From Halomonas colorata (GTDB taxonomy: Bacteria; Pseudomonadota; Gammaproteobacteria; Pseudomonadales; Halomonadaceae), in contig NZ_JABUZA010000022.1 of NCBI RefSeq assembly GCF_014897985.1, positions 1-64,000 on the forward strand: a stretch of 64,000 bases of DNA, in the 5' to 3' direction. The position numbers and the translations under genes are program-made. How positions within the stretch are numbered: the stretch's first letter is position 1; every line of letters begins with the position of its first letter. Under the pieces are notes generated by a model, which was not told where the DNA came from, did not search any database, and worked only from the letters and a program-made list of their open reading frames with translations. Below are positions 36,716 to 45,589 of this stretch, piece by piece.

Positions 36716-38626
36716 ATGGATAAAGTAATTATGAAAGCACACGGCTCGTGGCCTACATGGATAGTGCTGGTAATAGCATTGGCATTTTCCAGCCTCTGCA
36801 CGGCGCAATCTCAGGGAGAAGAAGACCAGGATAGCCGTTGGTTCGCGATTAGTACGCTAAATGAAGGGTTGGATGAGGCGCCTGACGACGTTCGGCGCGC
36901 AACCCCGCGTGAGTCGATACGCAGTTTTTTGAGGTTAACCAACGAGGAAAAGTTTGCCGAAGCGGCACACATGCTGAATCTTAATGACCTGTCAGCGGAA
37001 GAGCAGCAGAGCCAAGGCGCGTTGTTGACCCGTCAGTTAGCCGAAGTATTGCGGCGCGGTGAGTGGATGAATGCCTCAAACCTTTCCGGTCGTCAGGACG
37101 CCGCTGTTGAAGACCCCACCGGTCAAAACCCCCTGGCGGGCCAGCCGCGCCGAGATATTGAGCTTGCGTCGCTGAAAATAGAAGGCCAGGACTACGATAT
37201 TCGCCTGGGGCGCTACCGGTTAGATGACCAGGACCCCGTCTGGTTGATCATGCCAGACAGCATTACCTACATCCCGGATCTTTATGAAGAGTACGGTCCT
37301 TCAATGCTGGAAGAGTATATCCCCAGCCGCTTAAAGGCTTCGTTTGGGATGCTCAAGATATGGGAATGGATCGCCATTCCGATTTTTCTGTTGGTGATTA
37401 CCTTCGTGGGTTGGGGAAGCTACCACTTGGTTGAGCTGATGGCACGCTTGCTGCCGAGCGGGGCACGAAGCATCTTCGCTGCGCGAATTAAAGGTCCGAT
37501 GGCCTTGATCATGATGTCGTTGGTGACCCAAACGCTGCTCGACTACGTCGTATCGTTTTCCGCTGTCGCCACAACCACTTTTCGGATTGTATTGATCGCC
37601 ATACTGGCCTGGAGCCTCGGTACCATTGCGCTTCGCCTGATAGATACCATTATGCTGCGCATGACGCGCCGCCTGGTGGGGGAAATTGACGACACCAAAC
37701 CCAAGGATGAGCGTAAGCTTTTAACCTCGTTATACGCCTTACGCCGGGGCATCATTCTGCTTACGGTAATCAGCGTTTCGATTTATGTTTTAAGCAAGAT
37801 CCAGCTCTTTGAAACGTTGGGGTTATCGATTTTAGCCTCGGCGAGCGTCTTGGCGGTACTCGTGGGTATTGCCGGGCAAACGGTGCTGGGCAATATCCTG
37901 TCTTCCTTTCAGCTGTCGCTTGCTAAACCGATTCGTATCGGCGACCTGGTGATGTTCGAAGGGCAGTGGTGCTATGTAGAGGGCATTTTCTATACGTTTA
38001 TCCGTTTGAGGGTATGGGATGATCGGCGGCTGATCGTGCCGGTCACCTACTTTACCTCCAAACCCTTTGAAAACCTCTCGGTTAAAAGCGCCAAAATATA
38101 CCGCGGCCTGGAGCTGATTCTTCACTTAAGCGCCGATATTTCAGTGATCAGAGAAAAGTTTCTGGCTGTTGCCAAGGAAGAGGACAGTGTGGTCGAGCAC
38201 CATAAGCTGCTCTGCTATGTCACGGGGCAGACTGCCACGGCCCAGACCATTACCTGCTATTTGATGACGTCTGACCCGCTTTCCGGCTGGACCGCGGAAA
38301 TGAATGTTCGAGAAAAGCTGATGACATTTATTCGCGATCAACATCCAGAGTGGTGGCCTCGCGAAGTTATGGTGATCAGCCATAACGATGTGGCCAAAGG
38401 TGAAAGGCCCAAGAAGGCTGCGTCAAAGGCAGATGCCGAGCAGAAAGAGCATTCAGACGAGGACCAGTCTGAGCATGAAGAAAGCGCGGATGCAGCATCC
38501 GATTCATCAGACGAAGAACGTTCCGACGAATCAGAAAGCTCGGGCGAGACAGAAAGCGCGCGCTATACAGATGAGTCGGAAAGTTCTAACGATACGGACA
38601 GCTCAAATAAAAAGCCCGCTTCGTAA
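36716..38626 (+). CDS. MscS family mechanosensitive channel with acidic C-terminal tail
   Basis: 636 residues from the ATG at 36716; an ATG at 36731 opening the signal-like sequence MKAHGSWPTW is equally possible, and neither has a strong Shine-Dalgarno. A periplasmic region of about 180 residues follows the signal, then a set of helices (about 225-390) ending in the MscS pore helix L-V-G-I-A-G-Q-T-V-L-G-N-I-L-S, and the MscS beta domain (I-R-I-G-D-L-V-M-F). The last 70 residues are a highly acidic Ser/Glu/Asp low-complexity tail. The large extracytoplasmic domain and tail go beyond the E. coli MscS plan. Likely role: release of osmolytes on hypo-osmotic shock, important in a halophile. Confidence 0.88.
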   Translation: MDKVIMKAHGSWPTWIVLVIALAFSSLCTAQSQGEEDQDSRWFAISTLNEGLDEAPDDVRRATPRESIRSFLRLTNEEKFAEAAHMLNLNDLSAEEQQSQGALLTRQLAEVLRRGEWMNASNLSGRQDAAVEDPTGQNPLAGQPRRDIELASLKIEGQDYDIRLGRYRLDDQDPVWLIMPDSITYIPDLYEEYGPSMLEEYIPSRLKASFGMLKIWEWIAIPIFLLVITFVGWGSYHLVELMARLLPSGARSIFAARIKGPMALIMMSLVTQTLLDYVVSFSAVATTTFRIVLIAILAWSLGTIALRLIDTIMLRMTRRLVGEIDDTKPKDERKLLTSLYALRRGIILLTVISVSIYVLSKIQLFETLGLSILASASVLAVLVGIAGQTVLGNILSSFQLSLAKPIRIGDLVMFEGQWCYVEGIFYTFIRLRVWDDRRLIVPVTYFTSKPFENLSVKSAKIYRGLELILHLSADISVIREKFLAVAKEEDSVVEHHKLLCYVTGQTATAQTITCYLMTSDPLSGWTAEMNVREKLMTFIRDQHPEWWPREVMVISHNDVAKGERPKKAASKADAEQKEHSDEDQSEHEESADAASDSSDEERSDESESSGETESARYTDESESSNDTDSSNKKPAS

Positions 38627-38671
38627 GGTCAGGGGCGGCTAACGTCTTGGTATAAATGCCGTATTTAAACG

Positions 38672-38709
38672 TTACCGCCCGCTGGTTTGAATACGCCAGC
38701 GGGCGGTAA
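38672..38709. terminator. Long perfect hairpin between mscS-type and nitroreductase genes
   Basis: TTACCGCCCGCTGG (38672-38685) and CCAGCGGGCGGTAA (38696-38709) form a 14-bp perfect stem with a 10-nt loop between two convergent genes. It is probably a bidirectional terminator, though T runs are short. Confidence 0.75.
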
Positions 38710-38738
38710 GGCGCTTCTATACGGGGAGGCTTTGCTGC

Positions 38739-39338
38739 TTAGGAGAAGACGCGGAAGCGTTCTTCGTCATTCATATAGGTCTTTTCACCGAACGGCGCTT
38801 CATGAGAGCCGAAAGGCATCTGGGCACGCAGCTTCCAGGAAGACGGTAGATCCCACGCTTCAAATACGGCGTCGTCGATGATGGGATTATAGTGCTGCAG
38901 GCTGGCGCCGATATCGGCTTCTGAAAGCGCTGTCCACACGGCAAATTGGGCGATACCCGTAGCGTGCTCTGACCAAACAGGGAAATTGTCAGCGTAGAGC
39001 GGGAATTTGTCTTGCAGCCCTTTGATCACATCCTGGTCTTCAAAAAACAGGACGGTGCCCGCGCCGGCGGCAAAGCTATTAATTTTTTTCTCGGTAGGCT
39101 CAAAAGAGTCAGCCGGTACGATCTTGCGCAGCGTATCCATGACTAGCTGCCAGAACTTGTCGTGCTGTTCATTGAACAAAATCACCGCACGCGAGCTTTG
39201 TGAGTTGAACGAGGTAGGCGCCTGCTTGACGGCTTCCTTGATCAGCGCGGTTACTACAGTCTGGCTAATGGGGATATCTTTACCGATGACATATTGACTG
39301 CGGCGCTGCTTGTAAATATTGATCGCGGGGTTGGGCAT
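38739..39338 (-). CDS. Nitroreductase family protein
   Basis: 199 residues from the ATG at 39338 (AAGGAA upstream); a frame to 39380 adds 14 residues without signals. FMN-dependent nitroreductase fold of the YdfN/Hbn1-like group: RRSQYVIGKDIPIS, APTSFNSQSSRAV for FMN binding, and an acidic middle. It reduces nitro or quinone compounds with NAD(P)H; the natural substrate is unknown. Monocistronic, convergent with the channel gene. Confidence 0.9.
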   Translation of the reverse strand: MPNPAINIYKQRRSQYVIGKDIPISQTVVTALIKEAVKQAPTSFNSQSSRAVILFNEQHDKFWQLVMDTLRKIVPADSFEPTEKKINSFAAGAGTVLFFEDQDVIKGLQDKFPLYADNFPVWSEHATGIAQFAVWTALSEADIGASLQHYNPIIDDAVFEAWDLPSSWKLRAQMPFGSHEAPFGEKTYMNDEERFRVFS

Positions 39339-39585
39339 AACGCGTTCCTTAGTTTCGGGTATGGGGCTTCGAGGAAACACCCTACCTCGAAATAGCCAGT
39401 AGCAATCTAATACACAATCAATTTAGAAACCATGGATAAAACTCAGCGCTTTCAGTGAATAAAATCTACTAATTTACACCGAGGTTCAGCCGATAAGATC
39501 AGGTAGCGCCTCAAGGCTGAAGCGCTGTCTGTGTTCGGGGTGAACACGTGCTACTTCTTAAACTGCCGACACACGGTTGCCTGGG

Positions 39586-42500
39586 CTAAGGCGCTGGCTG
39601 CTTCTCATTTTCGGCTAGTTTTTCCTGTGCCAAGCGCTTGGCTCCAGCGATATCCTGCTTGCCAGAACCCAGGCGGGGAAGGGTATCTACCGTTAGCCAG
39701 TAGCTGGGTAACATCATGGGCGATATGCTATTTTCCAGCATCGCGGCCCTGACCGTTTTAGCATCCAGCGGTGTCTCGGATAGCAGCACAATTCGCTCGC
39801 CTTTACTTGCATCCGGTATGTTGACCGCCATGATGGCCGTGTCCGGGTCGTTCAGCGTGGCTTTCACGGCCTGTTCTACTGCGGCAAGGCCGACAATTTC
39901 GCCGCCGATTTTGGCAAACCGCGAGTAGCGGTCAACGATGGTTAAAAAGCCATCCTCGTCTAGATAGCCTTTATCGTTAGTCACGTACCACTGCTGATGG
40001 TCAATTTCGCACAGCGCAGCGTGGGTGCGTGCCGGGTCATTCAAATAGCCCTGCATGACCTGGGGACCGCTGATCAGAATCATGCCCGCATCACCCGTGG
40101 AGAGCTCTGCAAAGCTTTCCGGGTCAACAATCTTGAAGCTCGTGCCGGGCAAGGGCATGCCCACACTTCCTACCTTGGCGCCACGCTGAACCTGCAGATA
40201 GTTGATATCCAGTGCGTCGGGCAGGTTGACCGCCGCCACGGGGGAGGTTTCCGTTGCGCCGTATCCCTCGTAAATCAGCTTATGAAACTTAAGCTGGAAC
40301 GCGCTGCGTACGCTGTCGTCGACCTTTTCCGCCCCGGCCACCACCACTCTTATGCTATCCAGCATCAGCGGATGAACCTTGGAGCTACGCGTAAACAGGC
40401 GCAGGAACGTGGATGTGCCGCACATGATGGTCGCTTGATACTTGGCTGCTGCTTTTGCGATACCCACGGCATCGGTCGGGTCGGGATGACACACCAGCGG
40501 TAGACCTTCAATCAAGGGCAAGAACTGGGTAACCGTTAGGCCAAAGGCGTGAAACAGCGGGAGTGAGGCCAGCATGACGTCGTTATGTTCAGTGTTCAAC
40601 GCGTCGGAGGTCTGCTTCACGTTGGCCATCAGGTTACGGTGGCTGAGCATTACCCCTTTCGGCTGCCCCTCGCTGCCGCTGGAAAAAAGAATGGCTGCGG
40701 TGGCTTCGGCGTCATGCGCTCGGCAATAAAGCAGGCGCAATAGCCCCGTAGGTAGTAGGCGCACTGAAAGCCAGGTAAACAGGCGCTCACCCCGACCCAT
40801 TGAGGCTTGCAGCGCTTCCAGGTAGACAACATTCTGCTTGGCAAGCAGCTCGGCAATATTCAGCCCGCGCTGTTCAAGCTTTTCGACAAAGCGCTGCGAG
40901 GTATAAACGGTTTCAATCTCCGCTTGTGCCAAGGCAGACGCCAGCGCCTCCTGGCTTGCGGTGTAGTTGAGGTTAACTACCGTTTTACCCGCCAGTAGTG
41001 ACGCCATATTGGCAAGTACGCCAGCGCTGCTGGTGGGCAGCAGCAGGCCAACGTTTTGCGCTTTGCTTTGCTTGCGAATACGTTTGGCCATCAGAATGCT
41101 GGCGGTTAACGCCTTCGCGGCACTCAGCGGGCGACTGATGGTGTCAGCCAGGGCTAGTTGGCCGGGGCGGCGCTTGACGCTGCGTATCCAGGCATCCGGC
41201 AGGGTATGCAGGTTTTCCATCGAAAGCTGCCAGGAGCGGGTAGCCTGCTCGAAAATGCGCCGTTTAAGCACGTCCGCCGGGGTCTCTTTAGGTAGCGTGC
41301 GGCCAAACACCACAACGATTGAGCGGTGCAGCGGCGCATAGCGCAGCTCTTTCAATTTGCTGGAGGAGTGCGAGAACTGGCTGCCCCATAGTCCGCGCAG
41401 ATAAAACGGAACGATTTTGACGTCGGGGTTGGCCATCTTGCAGGCGCGCTCATAGCCTTTGCGGAATTCGCCCAGTTGTCCCGTGCGGCTGATGGCGCCT
41501 TCCGGAAACAGACACACCACTTCACCGGCGTTGAGCTGATCGGCGACCGCTGTCAGCGCCTGCTCGGCACCAACGCCGCGTTCAATCGGAATACAGCCCA
41601 GCGCTTTAAAGAACCAGCGTAGATACCAGCGTTGATAAATGCTTTTAAGCATCACAAAGCGTACCGGCCGGGGGCTGGCGATCTGCACCATGGCCCAATC
41701 CACCCAACTGATATGGTTGCCCAGTAGCAGCACGCCACCCTGGGCGGGCATGTTTTCCAGGCCGTGAACATCCACCCGGTAGCGTCGGGTAAGCAGAAAA
41801 CCGAGTAAAAAGCGCACCAGGCTCTGGGGCAGCTTAACGATGGTGTAGCCGCCACCGATCATCGCTACGCTGGCAATCAATAGCAGTAGATAGTGGCTAT
41901 CCACGCCCGCTAAAGCGAATAGCGCCGTGAGCACCAAAAAGCCCAGCATGGCGAGGTTTTGAATCCAGTTATTGGCGGCCAGCACGGTACCCAGCTCATT
42001 GTCAGCGGCATGGAACTGGATTAGCGCATTGAGCGGCACGATAAATAGCCCACCCATCAAGCCGATAAACACAAAGTTCAGCGCCTGACCAAGCGGCGAC
42101 GTGAGGAGCGGCAGGCACCACAAGCCAACGGCCACGCCCAGGGCACCAACGGGAATCAAACCCGTTTCAATCCGATTGCGGGAAAGCTTGCTGGCGAGTA
42201 CCGAGCCCAGTGCGATGCCGATACCGCTGGCCGCGAGAATACCTTGAAGCACCAGCGTGTTACCGATGTCTAGAGCACCTTTGGCATAGGCGGGGAAAGC
42301 CGCCAGCAGCACCTGGCCGACCGACCAGAACGTGGCCAGACCAATAATCGAAAGCTTTAATACGGGCTGCGATGCCACCAGGCGTAGATTGTATTTTAGA
42401 GCGCTGCCTTTAATGTAGCGCTGCCAGGTAAGCGGCGTGCCTGGCGTGGGTGGGGCATCCAGTGACAAGCGGTAAAGAGCCAGCACCTGAATCACACTAT

Positions 42501-43068
42501 TAACCACCAGCAACCAGCCTAGCGGGGCAATTTGGCGCAACAGTTGGTCAGGGGATTGGTTCGCAAGAGGTGTCCAGGTTTCGAAGAAGGCGGTGAAAAT
42601 CACTGTGCCGGCCAGAATAGCGCCGATGGTAAGCGCCTGGATAAGGCCATTGGCTTCTGCCAGACGCGGCTTACCAAACAGGGTTCTGACCATGCCGTAT
42701 TTGGCCGGGGAGTAGAAAGCTGACTGAATCGCCAGAAGTAGCGTCATGGCGAAGGCGAGCCAGAACCAGCCTTGGTAGTAAGCGGCGGTAATACCCAGTG
42801 AAATGGCCACCGCTGCCCACGCCGAAAAGCGTAGAATGCGCACTTTGGGGTAGGTATCGGCGACATGACCGGCAGGGCTGAACAGCATGATAAAGGGCAG
42901 CAGAATCAGCCCGTTCACCAGCGCCGTCAAGACTATCTGGACGGTGCCATCGTAGCTTTTGAAGATTGTATTTTGAATCACAATCTTATGCCCTAAATCC
43001 ATAAAGGCATTGAGAAAGATAGCGATGAGATAAGGCCAGGCACCTGGCGTGCGGAGCAGTCGTTGCAT
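39586..43068 (-). CDS. Fused lysophospholipid transporter/acyltransferase/acyl-ACP synthetase (LplT-Aas type)
   Basis: 1160 residues with three domains in order. Residues 1-415 are an MFS transporter of the LplT class. Residues about 430-630 are a PlsC acyltransferase with the H-x4-D motif (HISWVD, His near 453) and FPEGAIS near 520. Residues about 660-1150 are an AMP-binding acyl-activating enzyme with SSGSEGQPKGVMLSH near 795-810 and G-Y-G-A-T-E-T-S-P. Together they would flip lysophospholipid inward, activate a fatty acid on ACP and reacylate it. E. coli does this with separate lplT and aas genes. It is divergent from an XRE regulator gene, which may control it. Confidence 0.92.
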   Translation of the reverse strand: MQRLLRTPGAWPYLIAIFLNAFMDLGHKIVIQNTIFKSYDGTVQIVLTALVNGLILLPFIMLFSPAGHVADTYPKVRILRFSAWAAVAISLGITAAYYQGWFWLAFAMTLLLAIQSAFYSPAKYGMVRTLFGKPRLAEANGLIQALTIGAILAGTVIFTAFFETWTPLANQSPDQLLRQIAPLGWLLVVNSVIQVLALYRLSLDAPPTPGTPLTWQRYIKGSALKYNLRLVASQPVLKLSIIGLATFWSVGQVLLAAFPAYAKGALDIGNTLVLQGILAASGIGIALGSVLASKLSRNRIETGLIPVGALGVAVGLWCLPLLTSPLGQALNFVFIGLMGGLFIVPLNALIQFHAADNELGTVLAANNWIQNLAMLGFLVLTALFALAGVDSHYLLLLIASVAMIGGGYTIVKLPQSLVRFLLGFLLTRRYRVDVHGLENMPAQGGVLLLGNHISWVDWAMVQIASPRPVRFVMLKSIYQRWYLRWFFKALGCIPIERGVGAEQALTAVADQLNAGEVVCLFPEGAISRTGQLGEFRKGYERACKMANPDVKIVPFYLRGLWGSQFSHSSSKLKELRYAPLHRSIVVVFGRTLPKETPADVLKRRIFEQATRSWQLSMENLHTLPDAWIRSVKRRPGQLALADTISRPLSAAKALTASILMAKRIRKQSKAQNVGLLLPTSSAGVLANMASLLAGKTVVNLNYTASQEALASALAQAEIETVYTSQRFVEKLEQRGLNIAELLAKQNVVYLEALQASMGRGERLFTWLSVRLLPTGLLRLLYCRAHDAEATAAILFSSGSEGQPKGVMLSHRNLMANVKQTSDALNTEHNDVMLASLPLFHAFGLTVTQFLPLIEGLPLVCHPDPTDAVGIAKAAAKYQATIMCGTSTFLRLFTRSSKVHPLMLDSIRVVVAGAEKVDDSVRSAFQLKFHKLIYEGYGATETSPVAAVNLPDALDINYLQVQRGAKVGSVGMPLPGTSFKIVDPESFAELSTGDAGMILISGPQVMQGYLNDPARTHAALCEIDHQQWYVTNDKGYLDEDGFLTIVDRYSRFAKIGGEIVGLAAVEQAVKATLNDPDTAIMAVNIPDASKGERIVLLSETPLDAKTVRAAMLENSISPMMLPSYWLTVDTLPRLGSGKQDIAGAKRLAQEKLAENEKQPAP

Positions 43069-43164
43069 GGTTCGTTAGCCTTGTTTGCGTCTCGAAGTCA
43101 TCGGACTTTCCTTTATAGCTCTGGTTTACGCAACCTTTTAAAGATGAGTTGCGTTATTTGTGCG

Positions 43165-43191
43165 GTAAAGTATCGTTATTCGATACTTTAC
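43165..43191. promoter_or_regulatory. Perfect palindrome at the XRE regulator start (operator candidate)
   Basis: GTAAAGTATCG (43165-43175), TTATT, CGATACTTTAC (43181-43191): an 11-5-11 perfect inverted repeat. It ends 14 bp before the regulator's GTG start and just ahead of its GGAGG, between this gene and the divergent LplT-Aas-type gene. It is most likely an autoregulatory operator; an mRNA hairpin blocking the ribosome site is an alternative. Confidence 0.7.
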
Positions 43192-43205
43192 GCCAGGAGG
43201 TCGCT

Positions 43206-43952
43206 GTGTCTCAAACCGACTCACTGCTTAATACTTTAAAGCGCCAACTGCGAATGCAGGGAAAAACCTACGCCGATGTGGCTCAGTGGCTTGGATTAAG
43301 CGAAGCCTCAGTTAAGCGGCTTTTTGCTGAACGCAATATCACGTTAGCACGCCTTGAATGCATCTGTGAGCAGCTCAACCTTGAATTTGCCGAGCTGGTG
43401 CAGACCATGCAAACCGAAGAGCGCCGCCTGCAAGAGCTTACCCAGGCACAAGAGCAGAGTATTGCTGACGACCCCAAGCTATTCTTGATTGCCGTTTGCG
43501 TAATCAATGGTTATAGCTTTGCTGAGATTCATCATCAGTATCAGCTAAGCGAAGCGGAATGCACCCAGCAACTGCTTAAGCTTGAACGGCTTGCCCTTAT
43601 CCAGCTGTTGCCGGGTAACCGAATTAAACGCAGAGTAGCGCCTAATTTTCGCTGGCGGCCTGGCGGCCCTATTCAGCAGTTCTTCCAGCAACATATTGCC
43701 AACGACTTTTTTCGCTCACGTTTTGACAGCGAAAGCGAAAAGCTGCTGGTCCTCAACGGCCTGCTCTCCCGGGCGGGTAACGACGAGTGGCAACAGATCA
43801 TGCAGCGGCTGGCCAAGGAGTTCCATGAACTCTGTGAACGGGAAAGCAGCCTGCCCATCACTCAGCGCTTTGGTACTACCTCGGTGCTCGCGGTGCGCCA
43901 GTGGCAGCATGGGTTGTTCAAGGGCTATGCGCGTAAGCTTCCGCAACAATAG
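43206..43952 (+). CDS. XRE-family helix-turn-helix regulator
   Basis: 248 residues from a GTG at 43206 with GGAGG upstream; the frame to 43149 runs through the palindrome and is unlikely to be translated. An N-terminal HTH (KTYADVAQWLGLSEASVKRLF, ITLARLECICEQL) is followed by about 180 residues of helical sequence of no named family. Close relatives are annotated XRE or Cro/CI-type. It is divergent from the fused lysophospholipid gene with a palindrome between them. Confidence 0.85.
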   Translation: MSQTDSLLNTLKRQLRMQGKTYADVAQWLGLSEASVKRLFAERNITLARLECICEQLNLEFAELVQTMQTEERRLQELTQAQEQSIADDPKLFLIAVCVINGYSFAEIHHQYQLSEAECTQQLLKLERLALIQLLPGNRIKRRVAPNFRWRPGGPIQQFFQQHIANDFFRSRFDSESEKLLVLNGLLSRAGNDEWQQIMQRLAKEFHELCERESSLPITQRFGTTSVLAVRQWQHGLFKGYARKLPQQ

Positions 43953-44060
43953 AGTGATGAAGGCGAGTGGGCAACAAGCAACGACGGCGTGTTAGTACGT
44001 ACTGACGCGGTCAGGTAAACTGCCCACCTTTTATCGTTGCCTTGTTCGCAGAGACTCATC

Positions 44061-44105
44061 ATGACCCGTTATCTTTTCAGCAACCGTAGCTTTCTTTATG
44101 AATAG
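44061..44105 (+). CDS. Putative 14-residue upstream ORF overlapping the rlmA start
   Basis: ATG at 44061 opens a 14-codon frame (MTRYLFSNRSFLYE) that ends in TAG at 44103-44105, overlapping the rlmA ATG (44098) by 8 nt in another frame. Such an overlap would couple translation of rlmA, whose own start lacks a clear Shine-Dalgarno. It may be chance. Confidence 0.25.
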   Translation: MTRYLFSNRSFLYE

Positions 44106-44973
44106 AACCGCGTTTAAAGCCCTGGCCTGCCCGCTTGATGGCGACCCGCTGACTCAAGCCGAAGGCGCTTGGCGCTGCGCGGCCGGGCACAGTTTTGATA
44201 TTGCCAAACAGGGCTATGTGAACCTTTTGCCGGTTCAAAACAAGCGTTCAAACGACCCAGGCGATAGCAAGGCCATGGTGTCTGCCCGACAGCGTTTTCT
44301 GAATGCCGGGTATTATCAGCCCATTGCAGACGCTATCAATCACGCTGCCTTGAGCGGCGCGCCGGAAGATATGCCGCTTAGCTGTCTGGATGCCGGTTGT
44401 GGTGAGGGCTATTACTTGCGCCAGCTGGCCCAGGCGGCATCTGATAATACCCAGCTTGAGCTGATTGGCCTGGATATTTCCAAATGGGCGGCCATGGCCT
44501 CGGCCAAACAGAGTTTTCATAAAGAGCAGGGTCGTCAAAAAGACCCGTCTGCCACTTGGGTAGTAGGCAGTAACGCTAACTTGCCTGTGCAATCTGCCTC
44601 GCTGGATAGGCTGCTATGCATGTTCGGCTTTCACGTGATGAGCGAGTTTGCCAGGGTGCTCAAGCCGGGGGGGATACTGTTACAGGTAGAAGCAGGCGCA
44701 AATCATTTGCGCGAGCTGCGCGAAATCATTTATCCAACGCTCAAGCCTGAGCGCAGTGGTGAGCAGTTAGTGCCGGAAGGATTCACTGCGCAAGTAGCTG
44801 AAACGGTCAGTTACTCGCTCACACTGAATGGTAAAGAGTCCATTGCGGATCTGCTGGCCATGACCCCGCATCTTTATCGGGCAAGCGCTGAGGGCCGCGA
44901 AAGAGCGGCAGCACTGGAGACACTCACCGTGAGTGTTGATGTGCGAGTGAATAAATGGATTAAAAACGCATAG
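44098..44973 (+). CDS. rlmA: 23S rRNA (guanine-N1)-methyltransferase RlmA
   Basis: 291 residues. N-terminal zinc-ribbon followed by the hallmark K-Q-G-Y-V-N-L-L-P-V-Q-N-K-R-S-N-D-P-G-D-S and the SAM-binding LDAGCGEG (97-104). RlmA methylates guanine 745 of 23S rRNA in helix 35. In the zinc site C11, C27 and H31 are present, but the second Cys of the CPLC motif is Asp14 (CPLD), so one of the four usual ligands is changed. Convergent with the cold-shock gene. Confidence 0.93.
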   Translation: MNRTAFKALACPLDGDPLTQAEGAWRCAAGHSFDIAKQGYVNLLPVQNKRSNDPGDSKAMVSARQRFLNAGYYQPIADAINHAALSGAPEDMPLSCLDAGCGEGYYLRQLAQAASDNTQLELIGLDISKWAAMASAKQSFHKEQGRQKDPSATWVVGSNANLPVQSASLDRLLCMFGFHVMSEFARVLKPGGILLQVEAGANHLRELREIIYPTLKPERSGEQLVPEGFTAQVAETVSYSLTLNGKESIADLLAMTPHLYRASAEGRERAAALETLTVSVDVRVNKWIKNA

Positions 44974-45043
44974 AAGAAGGGCAGGCAAGCCGTGGTTGGC
45001 GGCTTGTTTGGTTTGGTTACAACTTTACTGAACCCAAACGCAA

Positions 45044-45067
45044 CAAGGCCCGCCGAAGCGGGCCTTG
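45044..45067. terminator. Terminator between rlmA and the cold-shock gene
   Basis: CAAGGCCCGC (45044-45053), CGAA loop, GCGGGCCTTG (45058-45067), a 10-bp perfect stem. Located between convergent genes, it can serve both; on the minus strand a T-rich tail follows. Confidence 0.85.
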
Positions 45068-45110
45068 TCAGTCAGACCCTAAGGTCTGAACAAACACTTA
45101 ATAATAAATA

Positions 45111-45317
45111 TTAAGAAGTTTGCTTGATGTTAGAAGCCTGAAGGCCTTTTTTACCCTGGGTAACGTCAAAAGAAACGCTAGCGCCTTCTTGAAGGGTTTT
45201 GAAGCCGTCAGACTGAATTTCGGAGAAGTGTGCAAACAGGTCGTCGCTGCCGTCAGAAGGAGCGATGAAACCGAAGCCTTTAGTGTCGTTGAACCATTTA
45301 ACTGTGCCAGTTGCCAT
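45111..45317 (-). CDS. Cold-shock protein, CspA family
   Basis: 68-residue single cold-shock domain. RNP1 K-G-F-G-F-I and RNP2 D-L-F-A-H-F are intact. AAAGGA precedes the ATG. Nucleic-acid chaperone that melts RNA structure. The long gap upstream (45318-45589) could hold a structured cold-shock leader, but I see no recognised cold box. Confidence 0.95.
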   Translation of the reverse strand: MATGTVKWFNDTKGFGFIAPSDGSDDLFAHFSEIQSDGFKTLQEGASVSFDVTQGKKGLQASNIKQTS

Positions 45318-45589
45318 GATTAAATCCTTTCGCGCATATGCGCTGTAATGATGTTCCTGGTATTACCCAGATTAAGTAGCGGGTGAAACAAGGAATACAA
45401 TATCAGGCTTGCCGAAAAAGATCGTACACTTCTGAAACCATGCTGCTTGCTAACCAACTGACGCTACAGTGTCACGATTGGCGTCGCGCGTCAAAGGCTT
45501 TTTGTATTTATTTTCCAGGCCGAGGCAATATTTCCTTCTTTCTTATCCGCTGACGGCTTGCCGTGCGCTAAGTATTTAATACTAATTGC

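Noticed and set aside
38672..38709. Mobile-element end or attachment site
   Set aside because: The 14-bp inverted repeat sits between convergent gene ends with no target duplication or transposase nearby. A terminator explains it better.
43149..43205. Upstream start for the XRE regulator
   Set aside because: The added codons run through the perfect palindrome; the GTG at 43206 has GGAGG upstream and begins just before the HTH.
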